In this document: piece by piece, positions 7,534-18,237 of the stretch
How the letters are laid out: the number at the start of each line of letters is the position of its first letter
Numbering within the stretch: the stretch's first letter is position 1
Assembly (NCBI GenBank): GCA_965197865.1
Contig: CBDANZ010000005.1
Location: forward strand, 867,350-931,349
Source of the DNA: CBDANZ01 sp965197865
GTDB taxonomy: Bacteria > Acidobacteriota > Vicinamibacteria > Vicinamibacterales > CAVVIG01
Direction: 5' to 3'
DNA: 64,000 nt
Notes under the pieces: generated by a model
What the model was told of the DNA's origin: nothing
Databases searched by the model: none
The model's input: the letters and a program-made list of their open reading frames with translations, nothing else
Position numbers and translations under genes: made by a program

Positions 7534-8673
7534 ATGAGCGTCACAATCAGACCATATCGAACTGGCGGATGGGAAGTGGACATTCACGTGATCCTTCCGA
7601 ACGGTACGCGCGCACGAAGCCGGACACGGAAACGCACGTCGAAGTCCGCGGCACTCCGCTGGGGGCTGTCCCGCGAGCGTGCCTGGCTCGTGGATCGACT
7701 CCCAAAATCCAGGAAGGAGGTGCCAACACCCGAGACAGTGGTGCCAACACTCGCAGGGTTCGCTGAGCGGTTCGTGGACGGCTACGCGCGGGCGAACCGC
7801 GAGAAGCCCAGCAGCATCGCCGCCAAGGAGATGATCCTGCGTGTCCACCTGGTTCCTCGCCTGGGGGCGCGACGACTGGATGCCATCCGGAGCGAAGACG
7901 TGCAGCGACTGAAGCAGGGACTCGGGTCGAAGGCCGTCAAGACGGTCAACAATGTCCTCACGGTGCTCAACGTGCTCCTGAAGACCGCGGTGGAGTGGCA
8001 GGTCATCAGCCAGATGCCCTGTACGATCCGATTGCTGCCTGTGCCGAAGTCATCATCAACCACCTACCACGACTTTGGTGACTATGGGCGCCTGGTGAAA
8101 CAGGCGCAGGCGGCAGATGCGCGAACCTATATCGCGGTTCTGCTCGGCGGCGAGGCGGGATTACGGTGCGGGGAGATGCTGGCGCTGGAATGGCCGGATG
8201 TGGATCTCCCCAAACGACAGCTGTGTGTGCAGCGATCCGATTGGAACGGCCATATCACGGCACCGAAGAATGGGCGGTTGCGATACATCCCGCTCACCGT
8301 CCGACTCGCAACGGCACTCCGTGCGCATCGACACCTGCGCGGACCGCTGGTTCTATGCCAGGAGGACGGGAGCCCGCTGACGCGACAGATGGTCCAGAGT
8401 TGGATTGGTCGCGTGGCGCGGCGTGCCGGCCTGTCGCACCTCGGCGTACACATCCTGCGCCACACGTTTTGCTCCCATCTGGCGATGCGGGGTGCCCCCG
8501 TCCGGGCCATTCAAGAACTGGCCGGACACGCCGACCTCTCGATGACCCAGCGGTATACGCATCTAAGTCCGGCCGCGATTGAGGGGGCCATCCGGCTGCT
8601 GGATGGAGCCAAACACGATCCAGTAGGTGGAGAGATAGCGGAGACGGAGAATAGCGAATCGTTAAGTTCTTAA
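7534..8673 (+). CDS. int: Tyrosine-type site-specific integrase
   Basis: A 379-residue phage-type integrase. An N-terminal arm-binding region (1-60) and SAM-like core-binding domain (70-165) precede the catalytic domain, where the full set is visible: R211 (EAGLRCGEM), K245 (PKNGRLR), H306 and R309 (HILRHTF), H332 (AGHADLSM) and the nucleophile Y341 (TQRYTHL). It is therefore likely active. The gene ends 16 bp from the 3' end of tRNA-Ser(GCT), the usual position of an integrase next to its attachment site. The element should extend leftward from here, which fits the IS, toxin-antitoxin and phage-like genes at 1-7.3 kb. Confidence 0.92.
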   Translation: MSVTIRPYRTGGWEVDIHVILPNGTRARSRTRKRTSKSAALRWGLSRERAWLVDRLPKSRKEVPTPETVVPTLAGFAERFVDGYARANREKPSSIAAKEMILRVHLVPRLGARRLDAIRSEDVQRLKQGLGSKAVKTVNNVLTVLNVLLKTAVEWQVISQMPCTIRLLPVPKSSSTTYHDFGDYGRLVKQAQAADARTYIAVLLGGEAGLRCGEMLALEWPDVDLPKRQLCVQRSDWNGHITAPKNGRLRYIPLTVRLATALRAHRHLRGPLVLCQEDGSPLTRQMVQSWIGRVARRAGLSHLGVHILRHTFCSHLAMRGAPVRAIQELAGHADLSMTQRYTHLSPAAIEGAIRLLDGAKHDPVGGEIAETENSESLSS

Positions 8674-8689
8674 TGTAGAACAAGTTAAG

Positions 8690-8716
8690 TGGCGGTGAGG
8701 CAGGGATTCGAACCCT
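8690..8716 (-). other. Probable attachment core in tRNA-Ser 3' end
   Basis: The last 27 bases of tRNA-Ser (T-arm, acceptor strand, CCA) recur exactly at 23610-23636 in opposite orientation. Integrases beside tRNA genes normally recombine in this part of the tRNA, so this is the likely attachment core of the element to the left. The second copy of that element, in the same orientation, would lie left of the window. Confidence 0.6.
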
Positions 8717-8783
8717 GGGTACAGGTTTTAGCCCGTACAACGGTTTAGCAAACCGCCGCCTTCAGCCTCTCGGCCACCTCACC
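8690..8783 (-). tRNA. tRNA-Ser (GCT anticodon)
   Basis: On the reverse strand the gene starts GGTGAGGTGGCCGAGAGG and ends with the T-arm GGGTTCGAATCCC, acceptor CCTCACC, discriminator G and an encoded CCA. The acceptor stem GGTGAGG/CCTCACC is perfect. The anticodon loop TTTGCTAAA gives GCT, and a long variable arm is present, as expected for serine (94 nt). The integrase gene lies immediately 3' of it, so the tRNA 3' end is the probable attachment site. Confidence 0.95.
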
Positions 8784-8873
8784 GTATCGAAATTGCTAGA
8801 GCCGCTTTCACAACCGGCCCGGGTCCTGCCCGCGGCCAGCCCACGGATGCTCAGGCCGAAACATGACCACGGC

Positions 8874-8926
8874 TGACGGCCTTGCGCGCCCGTTGGCGGC
8901 CCGGCCTCGGCCACCCGCAGGGTTAT
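8874..8926. repeat. Dispersed ~50-bp repeat, copy 1
   Basis: Begins TGACGGCCTTGCGCGCC and ends with CTCGGCCACCC, one differing base, then CAGGGTT. The second copy lies at 37084-37136. The first 17 bases are identical and the rest is similar with small indels. Both are intergenic and in the same orientation. No coding potential or terminator is evident. Confidence 0.55.
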
Positions 8927-9143
8927 GAAACCGAAATTCTGCGAGTGTCAGCCGAACTGTTCAGCCTTGGACGGCGGACTATACCCAAACTGTGCCCAAG
9001 CCGGACCGACGCTCGCATAGGACTCCGTCGCAGGCAACATTATAGCCTCTCGTCCACCCCCTTCGGGGCATCGAGCGTGCCCATCGCGGTGTGCTGTATC
9101 CCTTCGTTCGATTCACTGGCACGGCATTCTCCTTGCGGCAAAC

Positions 9144-9668
9144 ATGGACGGGGTCCCGGGACTCAGTTTCAGCGGGATTGGTCCAGGTGAAACTTATGTG
9201 TATCGATTCCAGGGCAGACAGGGCGGCACGCACTGGTACCACAGCTACTCCGCCTTTCGGGAGCAGCTCGGTCTGTACGGACCGCTGATCATCGAGCCTC
9301 GGGAGCCCGGGCCGTTCCGCTACGACCACGAGCGCATGTGGTGATGCTCACCGACTGGACAGACGAGAAACCGGAGTGGGTCTTCGAAGAACTGAAGAAG
9401 CAGTCCGACTCGTACAACTTTCACCAGCGGACGGTCGGCGACTTCCTGCGCGATGTTCGAAATCGCGAACTGAGCCGCACGATCGCCGACAAGAAGGCGT
9501 GGGGCGAGATGCGTACGAACGCAACCGATCTCGCCGACGTCCCCGGCTACACGTATCTGATGAACGGTGCCGCGCTGGCCGGCAACTGGACGGGACTCTT
9601 CCGGCCTGGCGAGCGCGTCCGGCTGCGTTTCATCAACGGCTCCGCGATAACCTACTTCGACGTCCGCA
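9144..9668 (+). pseudogene. copA: Multicopper oxidase (CopA-type) fragment
   Basis: Two frames joined near 9343 encode the second half of cupredoxin domain 1 and part of domain 2 of a periplasmic copper oxidase. The first frame has GPGETYVYRFQGRQGGTHWY, HSYSAFREQLGLYGPLIIEP, and the second VMLTDWTDEKPEWVFEELKK, GYTYLMNGAALAGNWTGLF and RPGERVRLRFINGSAITYFD. The copper-binding HWYHS is retained. The 5' signal region and all sequence after residue DVR are missing; at about 9669 it is replaced by an unrelated ATPase fragment. With a frameshift, a 5' truncation and a 3' truncation it cannot be functional. Confidence 0.8.
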
Positions 9669-9895
9669 TGTCTTCGTCTTGGGCAACTCCTCAATCAGAT
9701 CGAACTTGGCTGCCATGCCGCCGTGCCGCAGCCCACCGTGCACCGTTGGCTGACCCTTCTCGAGACGTCCTATCAACTCGTACGCTTGCCGTCCTATGCT
9801 GTCAATCGTACGAAACGGATCATCAAGAGACCCCGAAGGTCTATTGGGCCGATACCGGACTCGCGCTCCATTTGGCGGGCGGCGGCGAGCCGTGA
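9669..9895 (+). pseudogene. AAA ATPase (DUF4143) C-terminal fragment
   Basis: The segment reads VPQPTVHRWLTLLETSYQLV, RLPSYAVNRTKRIIK and, after a one-base shift, PKVYWADTGLALHLAGG. This is the DUF4143 C-terminal domain of the AAA_14 ATPase family often linked with toxin-antitoxin-like modules. The ATPase core is missing. The fragment is fused directly to a truncated copper oxidase gene, marking a deletion or insertion junction at about 9668. Confidence 0.7.
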
Positions 9896-10073
9896 TCCCG
9901 AAGCGCACCGCCTCGTAGGACGAAATCGACCTCCTCGCTGGTGGCCGTCGCTGCCCGTCAGCACGCCCTTCGCGTAGCTCGCGCGAGCACCGTCGCGTGG
10001 AGACCGGCGGCAGCAACTGGCTGCGTGTGTGCCCTGAGCTGCCGATGGTCAGCAGCAGACAATCGGTAAGGAA

Positions 10074-10313
10074 TCAGATGCGGCATCCCGGATGCAGACT
10101 CGATCCCCGATGTGACATCTGGGTCCGAACGGCTTCCATGGTCGGTGGTTCCGGCTGCCGCTTGACCCCCTGTTGGTTCCAGGCCCACGTGCACGCTTGT
10201 TTGAAGTCGAAGGCCTTGTCGAAGCTGGTGCGGACCTTGACCGCGGCGGCCGGCTGGGCAGCGGCCGCAACTCCGACGGCGATCGCAAGGGCGATCAGTC
10301 TAGGTTCCGGACG
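10074..10313 (-). pseudogene. DUF4136-like N-terminal fragment
   Basis: A reverse frame without a usable start codon encodes a signal-peptide-like LIALAIAVGVAAAAQPAAAV, then KVRTSFDKAFDFKQACTWAW. This matches the start of DUF4136 lipoprotein-like secreted proteins (xVxxDYDxxxDFxxxxTWxW). About 80 residues remain, and the rest of the domain is lost. Function of the family is unknown. Confidence 0.4.
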
Positions 10314-10396
10314 ATTGGCGACACGTTCATGCGGCGCTCGCGCATGGCCCCTTACTTCTCGATTCTCACATCGCTCAACCGAACGGGTTCGATCGG

Positions 10397-10759
10397 CTAG
10401 CGGCGACGGCGGCTGCCCTTACGGGCCGCCTTGCGCGTCCGCTTGCGAGCTCCAGCCTTCTTCTTCGCAGTCTTGCGAGCTCCAGCCTTCTTCTTCGCAG
10501 TCTTGCGAGCTCCAGCCTTCTTCTTCGCAGTCTTGCGAGCTCCGCGGCGTTTCGCCGCCCGCTTCTGCACGCCGGCCGCCTTGCGTGGCCGCGACGATGC
10601 CCTGGCGCGCCCGCCGCCGGCCCGACCGAGAGACTGGCCGCCTCCAAGATCGAGCCCCGCATCGGTTTCGGGGCTCGTATCGATATCCAACAGATCTGCG
10701 CTGTCGGTCACCTCGTCGTCTGGCAATCCCATCCCGCCGTCATCGAAATCATCTTTCAT
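10397..10759 (-). CDS. Histone H1-like Lys/Ala-rich basic protein
   Basis: A 120-residue protein with two halves. Residues 1-40 are acidic (MKDDFDDGGMGLPDDEV start, many Asp). Residues 50-120 are strongly basic with three exact repeats of the ten-residue unit ARKTAKKKAG, flanked by RKAAGVQKRAAKRRG and a GSRRRR end. Such tails resemble eukaryotic H1 and bacterial AlgP/Hc1-type nucleoid proteins and should bind DNA or RNA through charge. ATG 10759 is chosen; the preceding 21 codons look unconserved. No partner gene is evident: neighbours are a decayed DUF4136 fragment and a convergent secreted peptidase. DNA binding is inferred from composition only. Confidence 0.6.
   Translation of the reverse strand: MKDDFDDGGMGLPDDEVTDSADLLDIDTSPETDAGLDLGGGQSLGRAGGGRARASSRPRKAAGVQKRAAKRRGARKTAKKKAGARKTAKKKAGARKTAKKKAGARKRTRKAARKGSRRRR
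10442..10543. repeat. 30-bp tandem repeat inside histone-like gene
   Basis: Three identical 30-bp units plus a 12-bp partial unit encode the ARKTAKKKAG repeats on the reverse strand. There are no spacers, so this is a coding minisatellite, not a CRISPR array. Exact identity at the DNA level points to recent expansion or slippage. Confidence 0.85.
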
Positions 10760-10906
10760 GAGGCGCCTCGTTTCGGGGCTGCGGCCCCGGCGGTAAGCGG
10801 ACCGAACCTGGTCCGTGTGCACTACGAAACCCGTGGCTACGGGCGCCTAGTCTGCCCCGCCTCCGCAATGCCTGTCAACGAGCACCGCTTCGGCAAGGCG
10901 AGCCCT

Positions 10907-12316
10907 CTACTTGCGAGCATAAAGATCGATGATTGCTTCGATGGCACGGCGACAAACCGCGCAAAACGGTACCTGGTTTCGGCTGAACATGATGCAGTCG
11001 GCCGCGGGCCTGAAGTAGCCGCGCGCCTCGTAGTTGGCGCCCTCGAACGCGCCCACCGTGCCTGCGTGCGGGCCGGTGCCGAGTAGCGCAATGTCGTGCG
11101 CCATCTGCTCGCGGAAGAGCGCATCCATCTCCGCTTCGGGTCGGTCCTCGGCGCGAATCAGACGGCGGCGTTCCTGAATGCGTGTCGAATACTTTTCGTG
11201 CTCCGCCTTTGGCCAAGGCGTCGGCAACGGCGTGTCGGTAGTCACGAGATCCTTCCACTTCAGCGCCGTCGGATCGAGGAGCGCCGTGACGTTCGGTTCC
11301 CACGGCTCGACGCGATCGGTGGCCGGTAAGTAGGCCACGTCCAACGTGTAGTACTCGTCGGCAAGCGCCGCCAGGTGGTGGCCGAACTCGTGCACGAAGA
11401 CGTACGGCGCCCACACGCTGTTGGCCGCAACAGTACCGTAGAGGCCGTAGATTCCGCCGCCGCCGTACGTCGCGCTGTTGGTGAGGATCTCGACGACCTC
11501 GTACGGCGCGTTGGAAGCGATATCGCGAAACGCCTTGTTCTCGAAGGTGAGGATGTAGCGCTCGGAATCGAACGCGTCGTAGGTGGCGCCGATCGGGGAT
11601 CGCCGGAAGATGTGCTGTGACGGCCGCGAGATACCCGACTGCGCGGCGGCTGGCGAGAGACCCCACACGTTGATGTCGCGCTGCCGCTCTTTGAACGGCA
11701 TCGTCTCCAGCAAAATGCGCGTCAGCCGCCTCGCGTCGCGCTCGAACTTCCCGCGCTCAGCGGCGGTGTAGCCGTCTCCGAGAATCAGCAGATCCAGCTT
11801 CTCCAGAGGATCGCCGGCCTCGTGAATCTTGATGAGTGGCCCAACGGCAGGTGCGGGGAGCGCCGGCAGACCCCGTGCGATGAACTTGTCGGCCGGGTCG
11901 ATGATGAAGGTCCAGATGTCCTGAAAGACATTCTTTGCGTCGCGTTTCTTCACGACGACGCGCGCCGGCTTCCCAACGGCTGGAAACCGCAGCGATTCGG
12001 AAAACGTCCGGTTCATCAGCTTTGCCTCGGCGGTCGTCTCCCATTCGCCGTAGATCGAGTTGAAGCCACGTGAGTAGATGGCGCGTCCGTTGTCTTGGTC
12101 GAGGATTTCGAAGAAATACTTGCCGTTGTTGGTGGTGTCGAGCGGTCGCGCAGGGTTGCCGGCCCACGGGAGCGGCTCGATCAGAATCCGATCGAGGCTG
12201 AACCACTCTTCCTTGTCGTTGCCCGTGTGGTAGTAGTCGACCCTCATCGTCTCCTGCGCGGCCCCCGCCCGAGCCGCGGCCAGAAACAGCACCAGAACCA
12301 GCATGAGTCGTTTCAT
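10907..12316 (-). CDS. Secreted peptidase, M64 (IgA peptidase) family
   Basis: A 469-residue exported zinc metallopeptidase. A signal peptide (MKRLMLVLVLFLAAARAGAA) precedes an N-terminal beta-rich domain (about 25-150). The M64 domain contains the zinc motif H309-E310-F311-G312-H313 followed by LAALADEYY, the HEFGHxxxxLxDEY form typical of M64. ILGDGYTAAERGKF at about 179-192 is the other family signature. Four Cys-containing segments near the C-terminus (CIMFSRNQVPFCAVC) probably form disulfides. ATG 12316 is preferred over the longer reading because it gives the signal peptide. The natural substrate is unknown. Intact length suggests activity. Confidence 0.88.
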   Translation of the reverse strand: MKRLMLVLVLFLAAARAGAAQETMRVDYYHTGNDKEEWFSLDRILIEPLPWAGNPARPLDTTNNGKYFFEILDQDNGRAIYSRGFNSIYGEWETTAEAKLMNRTFSESLRFPAVGKPARVVVKKRDAKNVFQDIWTFIIDPADKFIARGLPALPAPAVGPLIKIHEAGDPLEKLDLLILGDGYTAAERGKFERDARRLTRILLETMPFKERQRDINVWGLSPAAAQSGISRPSQHIFRRSPIGATYDAFDSERYILTFENKAFRDIASNAPYEVVEILTNSATYGGGGIYGLYGTVAANSVWAPYVFVHEFGHHLAALADEYYTLDVAYLPATDRVEPWEPNVTALLDPTALKWKDLVTTDTPLPTPWPKAEHEKYSTRIQERRRLIRAEDRPEAEMDALFREQMAHDIALLGTGPHAGTVGAFEGANYEARGYFRPAADCIMFSRNQVPFCAVCRRAIEAIIDLYARK

Positions 12317-12378
12317 GATCGAGCTCCCGTTTGGTAAAGAACCATAACACGGGGTCCTGAACCAGCCGATACGCTCCA

Positions 12379-12522
12379 TTAGAACCGGCCCGCAGGGCAG
12401 GAACTGGCCACGTGGCGCTCAACCACGACCTCGAAATCCTGAGCCCCCTGCCCAGATGCCAAAGAAGGCAGGGCAGTGATGATCACGAGAGGCATAGTGA
12501 ACAACGTACGGAGCGTTCGCAT
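12379..12522 (-). CDS. Short secreted peptide or 5' gene stub
   Basis: A 47-residue frame with a good Shine-Dalgarno (GGAGG five bases before ATG 12522) begins MRTLRTLFTMPLVIITALPS, a standard signal peptide, and then stops soon after the predicted cleavage site. It may be the leftover start of a longer secreted protein whose body was deleted next to the M64 gene. No family is recognised. Confidence 0.3.
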   Translation of the reverse strand: MRTLRTLFTMPLVIITALPSLASGQGAQDFEVVVERHVASSCPAGRF

Positions 12523-12594
12523 TGAAACCTCCATCGAAGAATCAAGAGGGAGACGACCGAACCTCGAGAACGGCCATGTCACGCGCGAACGCCG

Positions 12595-12918
12595 TTGCTG
12601 CGCGCGCACCCGCTGCTCAGCGGAGGCGTGATCTTAGGACCAGTCTTTGGGCGCCGGACCACCTATCTCAATGTGGGAACCGAGCGGTGGCTCGAACGGC
12701 CGTCGTTCGTCAGGCTCGGGGTGGCTGCATTCCTCGACGTCGCGCACGCGTCTGGCGGATTCACCGGGGCTGCGCGCGAGCCGATCTATGCGTACGTTGG
12801 CACCGGCCTGAGACTTCGCCTGCCGGGCAGCGAGGGCACGCTCCGCGTCGATTACGGCCGCGGCCTCCGCGACCGAGGCGCTGCGTTCACTATTGGAGTA
12901 GTCACGCAATTACCGTAG
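12595..12918 (+). pseudogene. BamA/Omp85 beta-barrel C-terminal fragment
   Basis: About 100 residues resemble the last strands of an Omp85-type outer-membrane barrel: GPVFGRRTTYLNVGTERWLE, FVRLGVAAFLDVAHASGG, YVGTGLRLRLPGSEGTLRVD and a terminal GAAFTIGVVTQLP. Neither signal peptide nor POTRA domains exist upstream, so this is a 5'-truncated relic. It is opposite in direction to its neighbours. Confidence 0.5.
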
Positions 12919-12945
12919 GGGCAGCGCGGGCCTTCTAGGCCCGCG

Positions 12946-13803
12946 CTACTCGACGTTGTTCAGGCCCTCCGTGAGCTCGATGTAAGTTCCCCACGGGTCG
13001 GTGAGAAAGGCGATCGCAATCCCGAGCGACGGGACTTTCGAATACGGTCGATCCAGCTTGAGGCCCTGGCTCTCGAGCCGCTGGCAGAATTTCTCCAGAT
13101 CTCTCACTTCGAATCCGATGTGATCGAGGGCGCGGCCGCGCGTGCCGACCACGGGCGCCGGCGCGGGCGAGTAGGTGAGGTTCACGCCAGGAAGATCAGC
13201 CGCCTGAAACGACCCGCGCATGCCAGGTTTGGCCCCAAACGTTTTCACGTACCATGCTCTCATCGCTTCCACGTCTGGCGCCGCAAAGTGGATGTGGTGC
13301 AGACTGATCGACTCGCTCATCGCCTTGTTCTCGACGATCTCCACTTTCGTCTTGTCCGGTCCCATCGTGAAGGCAACGTAGGTGTTCTGATCCGGAAGGA
13401 ATCCGAGATCGTCTTTCACCTCGTATCGGGCGGGCAGCTCGGCGCGCGTGACAATCGGATAGCCAGCGGCCTTCACTTTGTCGACCATCGCGCGGGCGTT
13501 CGGCACCAGGAACCCGACGTGGTTGACGGTCGTCCCCTTTGTGCCGCCGCTAGGCGCGCGCGCGGTAAGAAACACAAGGACGTTCGGGAACTTCACGATC
13601 TCGGCCGGCGAGGTCCGAACCTTCACCGCTGTGCCGCCGAGCGTGTCGACCCAGAACTTCTTGTGTGGGTCAATGCTCGTGGCCATGACGTGATGATGAC
13701 CGTACACGACTGGACCGTCTTTGGCGGCGGTGAGCTGGGCCGCGGCGGGGGGCGGGCACACCAAGGCGAGGAGCGAGACGACAGAAACGAACGTGATCTT
13801 CAT
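12946..13803 (-). CDS. Secreted VOC-family (glyoxalase-like) protein
   Basis: A 285-residue protein with a signal peptide (MKITFVSVVSLLALVCPPPA) and two vicinal-oxygen-chelate modules. The first starts near YGHHHVMATSIDPHKKFWVD, the second near SLHHIHFAAPDVEAMRAWYV and ends with FLTDPWGTYIELTEG, the usual metal-ligand Glu position. Export of a VOC protein is common in acidobacteria, but the substrate is unknown. The second module has His and Glu at ligand positions, so it may bind metal. ATG 13803 gives a clean signal sequence. The gene stands alone, convergent with the barrel fragment. Confidence 0.8.
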   Translation of the reverse strand: MKITFVSVVSLLALVCPPPAAAQLTAAKDGPVVYGHHHVMATSIDPHKKFWVDTLGGTAVKVRTSPAEIVKFPNVLVFLTARAPSGGTKGTTVNHVGFLVPNARAMVDKVKAAGYPIVTRAELPARYEVKDDLGFLPDQNTYVAFTMGPDKTKVEIVENKAMSESISLHHIHFAAPDVEAMRAWYVKTFGAKPGMRGSFQAADLPGVNLTYSPAPAPVVGTRGRALDHIGFEVRDLEKFCQRLESQGLKLDRPYSKVPSLGIAIAFLTDPWGTYIELTEGLNNVE

Positions 13804-13997
13804 GGCCCCTCCCACGGGAAGGGCCATTTTACGTCACGCAAGCCTGGCCTGGTGGTCATGTCGTGGGCCATTTCTGGCACGCTCGTCATCTCACGCTGTT
13901 GTCAGCCAGCGGAGGCCACCGACAGGCAAGATCATGTGTGGATCATCCAACCGTCTCGCTACAGCCCAGCCGAGAAGAGAGCCAGGCTGCGTCGGCA

Positions 13998-14120
13998 GTG
14001 ATAGAATTCGACGCGAACTGGAACTACATCCAGGGATGGGGCGGATTTGCCGACGCGTACGACTGGCCCGATGAGGAGCACGGGATTTGGGTCGACGACA
14101 AGGACTTCGGCTGGCGGTGA
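13998..14120 (+). pseudogene. NHL/six-bladed propeller fragment
   Basis: A 40-residue piece, VIEFDANWNYIQGWGG, then YDWPDEEHGIWVDDKDFGWR, matches one blade of secreted NHL-repeat proteins of the peptidylglycine-lyase-like type. Nothing on either side continues the protein, so it is a relic. Confidence comes from the EFDxxGxxxxxWG and EHGIxVDxxD motifs. Confidence 0.5.
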
Positions 14121-14180
14121 TCGACACAGAGGCCCTTGTCTGCCGCAACTCGACACCGCCCATGCGGCCGCCAAGGAGCG

Positions 14181-14591
14181 GTGCAAAGGGGGAGTAAGCT
14201 CGCGTGGTTGGGACGGTTCGAGCCGCAGGTTTACGCCATCATGAGGATGGTGTTCAGCTTTCTCTTCCTGTTCCACGGGCTTCAAAAGGTATTTGGCCTC
14301 CTCGGAGGCCGCATGGCCGATGTCGCGACGCTTCGAGGTGTCGCCGGGTACATCGAAGTCATCGGCGGCCCGCTCATCATGTTCGGGCTCTACACGGTGC
14401 CCACTGCGTTCATCTGCAGCGGCGAGATGGCGGTCGCCTACTTTTACTCGCATCAGCCGCGGGGGTTCTGGCCGATTCAGAATCCCGGCGAGACTGCCGT
14501 GACGAACTGTTTCGCGTTCCTCTACATTGCTGCTCGCGGAGCGGGGATGTGGAGCCTCGATTCCGCCAGGCTGGCGAGAAAGGGCAAGTAA
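14181..14591 (+). CDS. DoxX-family membrane protein
   Basis: A protein of about 136 residues with four hydrophobic segments: MRMVFSFLFLFHGLQKVFG, YIEVIGGPLIMFGLYTVPTA, ICSGEMAVAYFYSH and CFAFLYIAARGAG. The pattern FLFxHGxQK, GxxE and SGEMAVAYF is typical of DoxX/SURF4-like proteins, small inner-membrane proteins linked with respiratory or thiol-stress systems. The start is uncertain: GTG 14181 has AAGGAG very close upstream, and ATG 14241 would remove KLAWLGRFEPQVY, which is conserved in relatives, so the longer form is preferred. It stands alone. Confidence 0.7.
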   Translation: MQRGSKLAWLGRFEPQVYAIMRMVFSFLFLFHGLQKVFGLLGGRMADVATLRGVAGYIEVIGGPLIMFGLYTVPTAFICSGEMAVAYFYSHQPRGFWPIQNPGETAVTNCFAFLYIAARGAGMWSLDSARLARKGK

Positions 14592-14979
14592 TTCAGCGCA
14601 CCTTTGGCGTTCGCTGGTTCGTAGCCGTCGTCTGCATCCTGCCCGTCATGGCGGGCGCGCAGTCTCCAGCATGTCTTGCTGCACTGACACCACGGACTGT
14701 AGGACAGCAAGTACCAGAGCTGCGTGCCAGTCACTCAATGCGCTCGCGGATGCCGTCGATGTGGTGGTGTACGACAAATTTCAAGGGGATACACCTGGAC
14801 CCCTGAGGTGCGCAGCCGGCAGCTCGTTTTCAAGATGACTTATCTACTGTCGCCATAGCCGCTCGAGGGCGTTTCGGTCGCGGCTGTCGGAGGTACAAAG
14901 CCGCCAGCTGCTCGTGAAGGAGACGCATTTGCTGTTGCGTTAGACGTTAACCCCGTGCGTTCCACAAGGAGCTAAGTCA
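14592..14979. other. Intergenic stretch without a supported gene
   Basis: One frame from 14588 begins with a signal-peptide-like VRWFVAVVCILPVMAGAQ but turns into unconserved sequence. A later piece, LADAVDVVVYDKFQGDTPG, looks coding but has no recognisable family. No promoter or terminator is clear apart from AAGGAG before the DinB gene at 14980. Confidence 0.3.
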
Positions 14980-15573
14980 ATGTCTCATGCCTCTTCCAGA
15001 CTACCGCGCCCGAACCGGTGGCTCGTTCATCTCCTACTCTTCGGAATCCTAGCGCTTGTCACGCTGCCAACGTCGGCTTGGGCCGGCCAGAACGTGATGA
15101 CGAAAGAATCGGCCGCCGCCGTGAAGGTATCGTTCGTCGCCGACCTCGAGAACATGCGGGCCAAGTATCTCGGACTGGCCGGGGCCTTTCCGCAGGACAA
15201 GTACACCTGGCGCCCGATGGAGGGCGTGCGCTCGGTGGCTGAGGTCCTGATGCTCATCGCGAGCGAAGGCTACGGGTTCGCCCCGACCGCATTCGGCGGA
15301 AAGGCGGCTCTGAGTCGGGAGGAGATGGGTAAGCTGACCGGAATTACCGACAAGACACAAGTGATCGACCATCTGACCAAGGGCTTTGCCTACGCCAAAC
15401 AGACGCTCGAGGCCATCGACCCGGCTACGCTGGTCGGCCGACGGAAGCTCTTCGGACAGGAGCGCACGACTCCAGATCTCGCCCTGTTTGTTGGTGGCGA
15501 CATGCACGAGCATCTCGGCCAGCTCATTGCCTACGCGCGCATGAATCGGATCGTGCCGCCTTGGAGCAAGTAA
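14980..15573 (+). CDS. Secreted DinB-superfamily protein
   Basis: A 197-residue protein with a signal peptide ending at SAWAGQ (about residue 36), followed by a DinB/YfiT four-helix domain: VSFVADLENMRAKYLGLAGA, FPQDKYTWRPMEGVRSVAEV, then HLTKGFAYAKQTLEAI and DMHEHLGQLIAYARMNRIVP. The last segment carries the HxxxH-like His (H-E-H-L-G) that, with an upstream His, binds metal in active relatives. Most exported DinB proteins have no known reaction. The ATG has AAGGAG upstream, supporting this start. It is a single gene. Confidence 0.8.
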   Translation: MSHASSRLPRPNRWLVHLLLFGILALVTLPTSAWAGQNVMTKESAAAVKVSFVADLENMRAKYLGLAGAFPQDKYTWRPMEGVRSVAEVLMLIASEGYGFAPTAFGGKAALSREEMGKLTGITDKTQVIDHLTKGFAYAKQTLEAIDPATLVGRRKLFGQERTTPDLALFVGGDMHEHLGQLIAYARMNRIVPPWSK

Positions 15574-15897
15574 GCGGCCGTTCGATAACCCCCGGGAGAA
15601 ATTGGACACGGTGGCTGCTGGCCCGCCGGGGTCGATGTCGAACACGATGTTGTCCAGCCGCGCGTCGTCACCCGACCGCCCCCGATGCCGGCGGGATGAT
15701 CGAGATCGAGATTTCTCCGAATGCCGACGGACTGTTTCCGAGCGGGACGTTCCACTAGGCCGATTGCTGGGCTGCGTCGAACCGTTCGCCAGGCATGCGC
15801 AGGGCACGGTTGGAGGTCGCCAACCGCGCGCGAGGAGCGATCGGCCGGAGCAAGAGACGTGTGGCTCGTCCCAGGCGAACACCACGGGCGACGGCGC
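15574..15897. other. Intergenic region, nothing recognised
   Basis: About 320 bp between the DinB gene and the htpG stop. Several short frames exist on both strands, one with ARLDNIVFDIDPGG, but none has a start, ribosome site or family match. No repeat or hairpin with a T-tract was seen. Confidence 0.3.
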
Positions 15898-17877
<1,980 letters not shown>

Positions 17878-18237
17878 TGTTCGAGAGAAACTCTACGCTC
17901 GCGTTCCAGGCCGCAAACGCGTTTTCCCTTCAGTGCATGCCCAAGGTCGTCGAAGAACTTGGAAATACCTGGGATCTTCTGGCTTCTTCCAAGAGGTGCA
18001 TGGAAAGCCGATCTGCTGTCTGCTTTGTCATTTTCTCTCTGCAGAAAGATCGTCGCCTAACGCTTCGCGCTGAGCGTGGTTAGGCTGCCCTCCTTTTCCA
18101 GACAAACGTGGGGCCGGGAGCGGTCACGAAGATATCCGACACGGACACATTTACGTTTACGCGACGCAGTTGCAAACGACGGCGAAGCACGGTAGCTCAC
18201 GAAACTAGATATGACGATACACGATAACATGGCCTAG
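17878..18237. other. Intergenic region upstream of htpG
   Basis: About 360 bp, somewhat less GC-rich near 18130-18230. It presumably contains the htpG promoter, but no CIRCE or sigma-32-like site could be assigned. It ends at the CTAG and inverted repeat of the IS1182-type element. Confidence 0.3.

Noticed and set aside
6376..7848. 490-codon open frame on the minus strand
   Set aside because: It lies opposite the xis-int start region and the primase relic, is Arg/Pro/His-rich and has no recognisable domain.
10442..10543. CRISPR-like array of 30-bp repeats
   Set aside because: The repeats are contiguous without spacers and encode Lys/Ala-rich units in frame within a basic protein.
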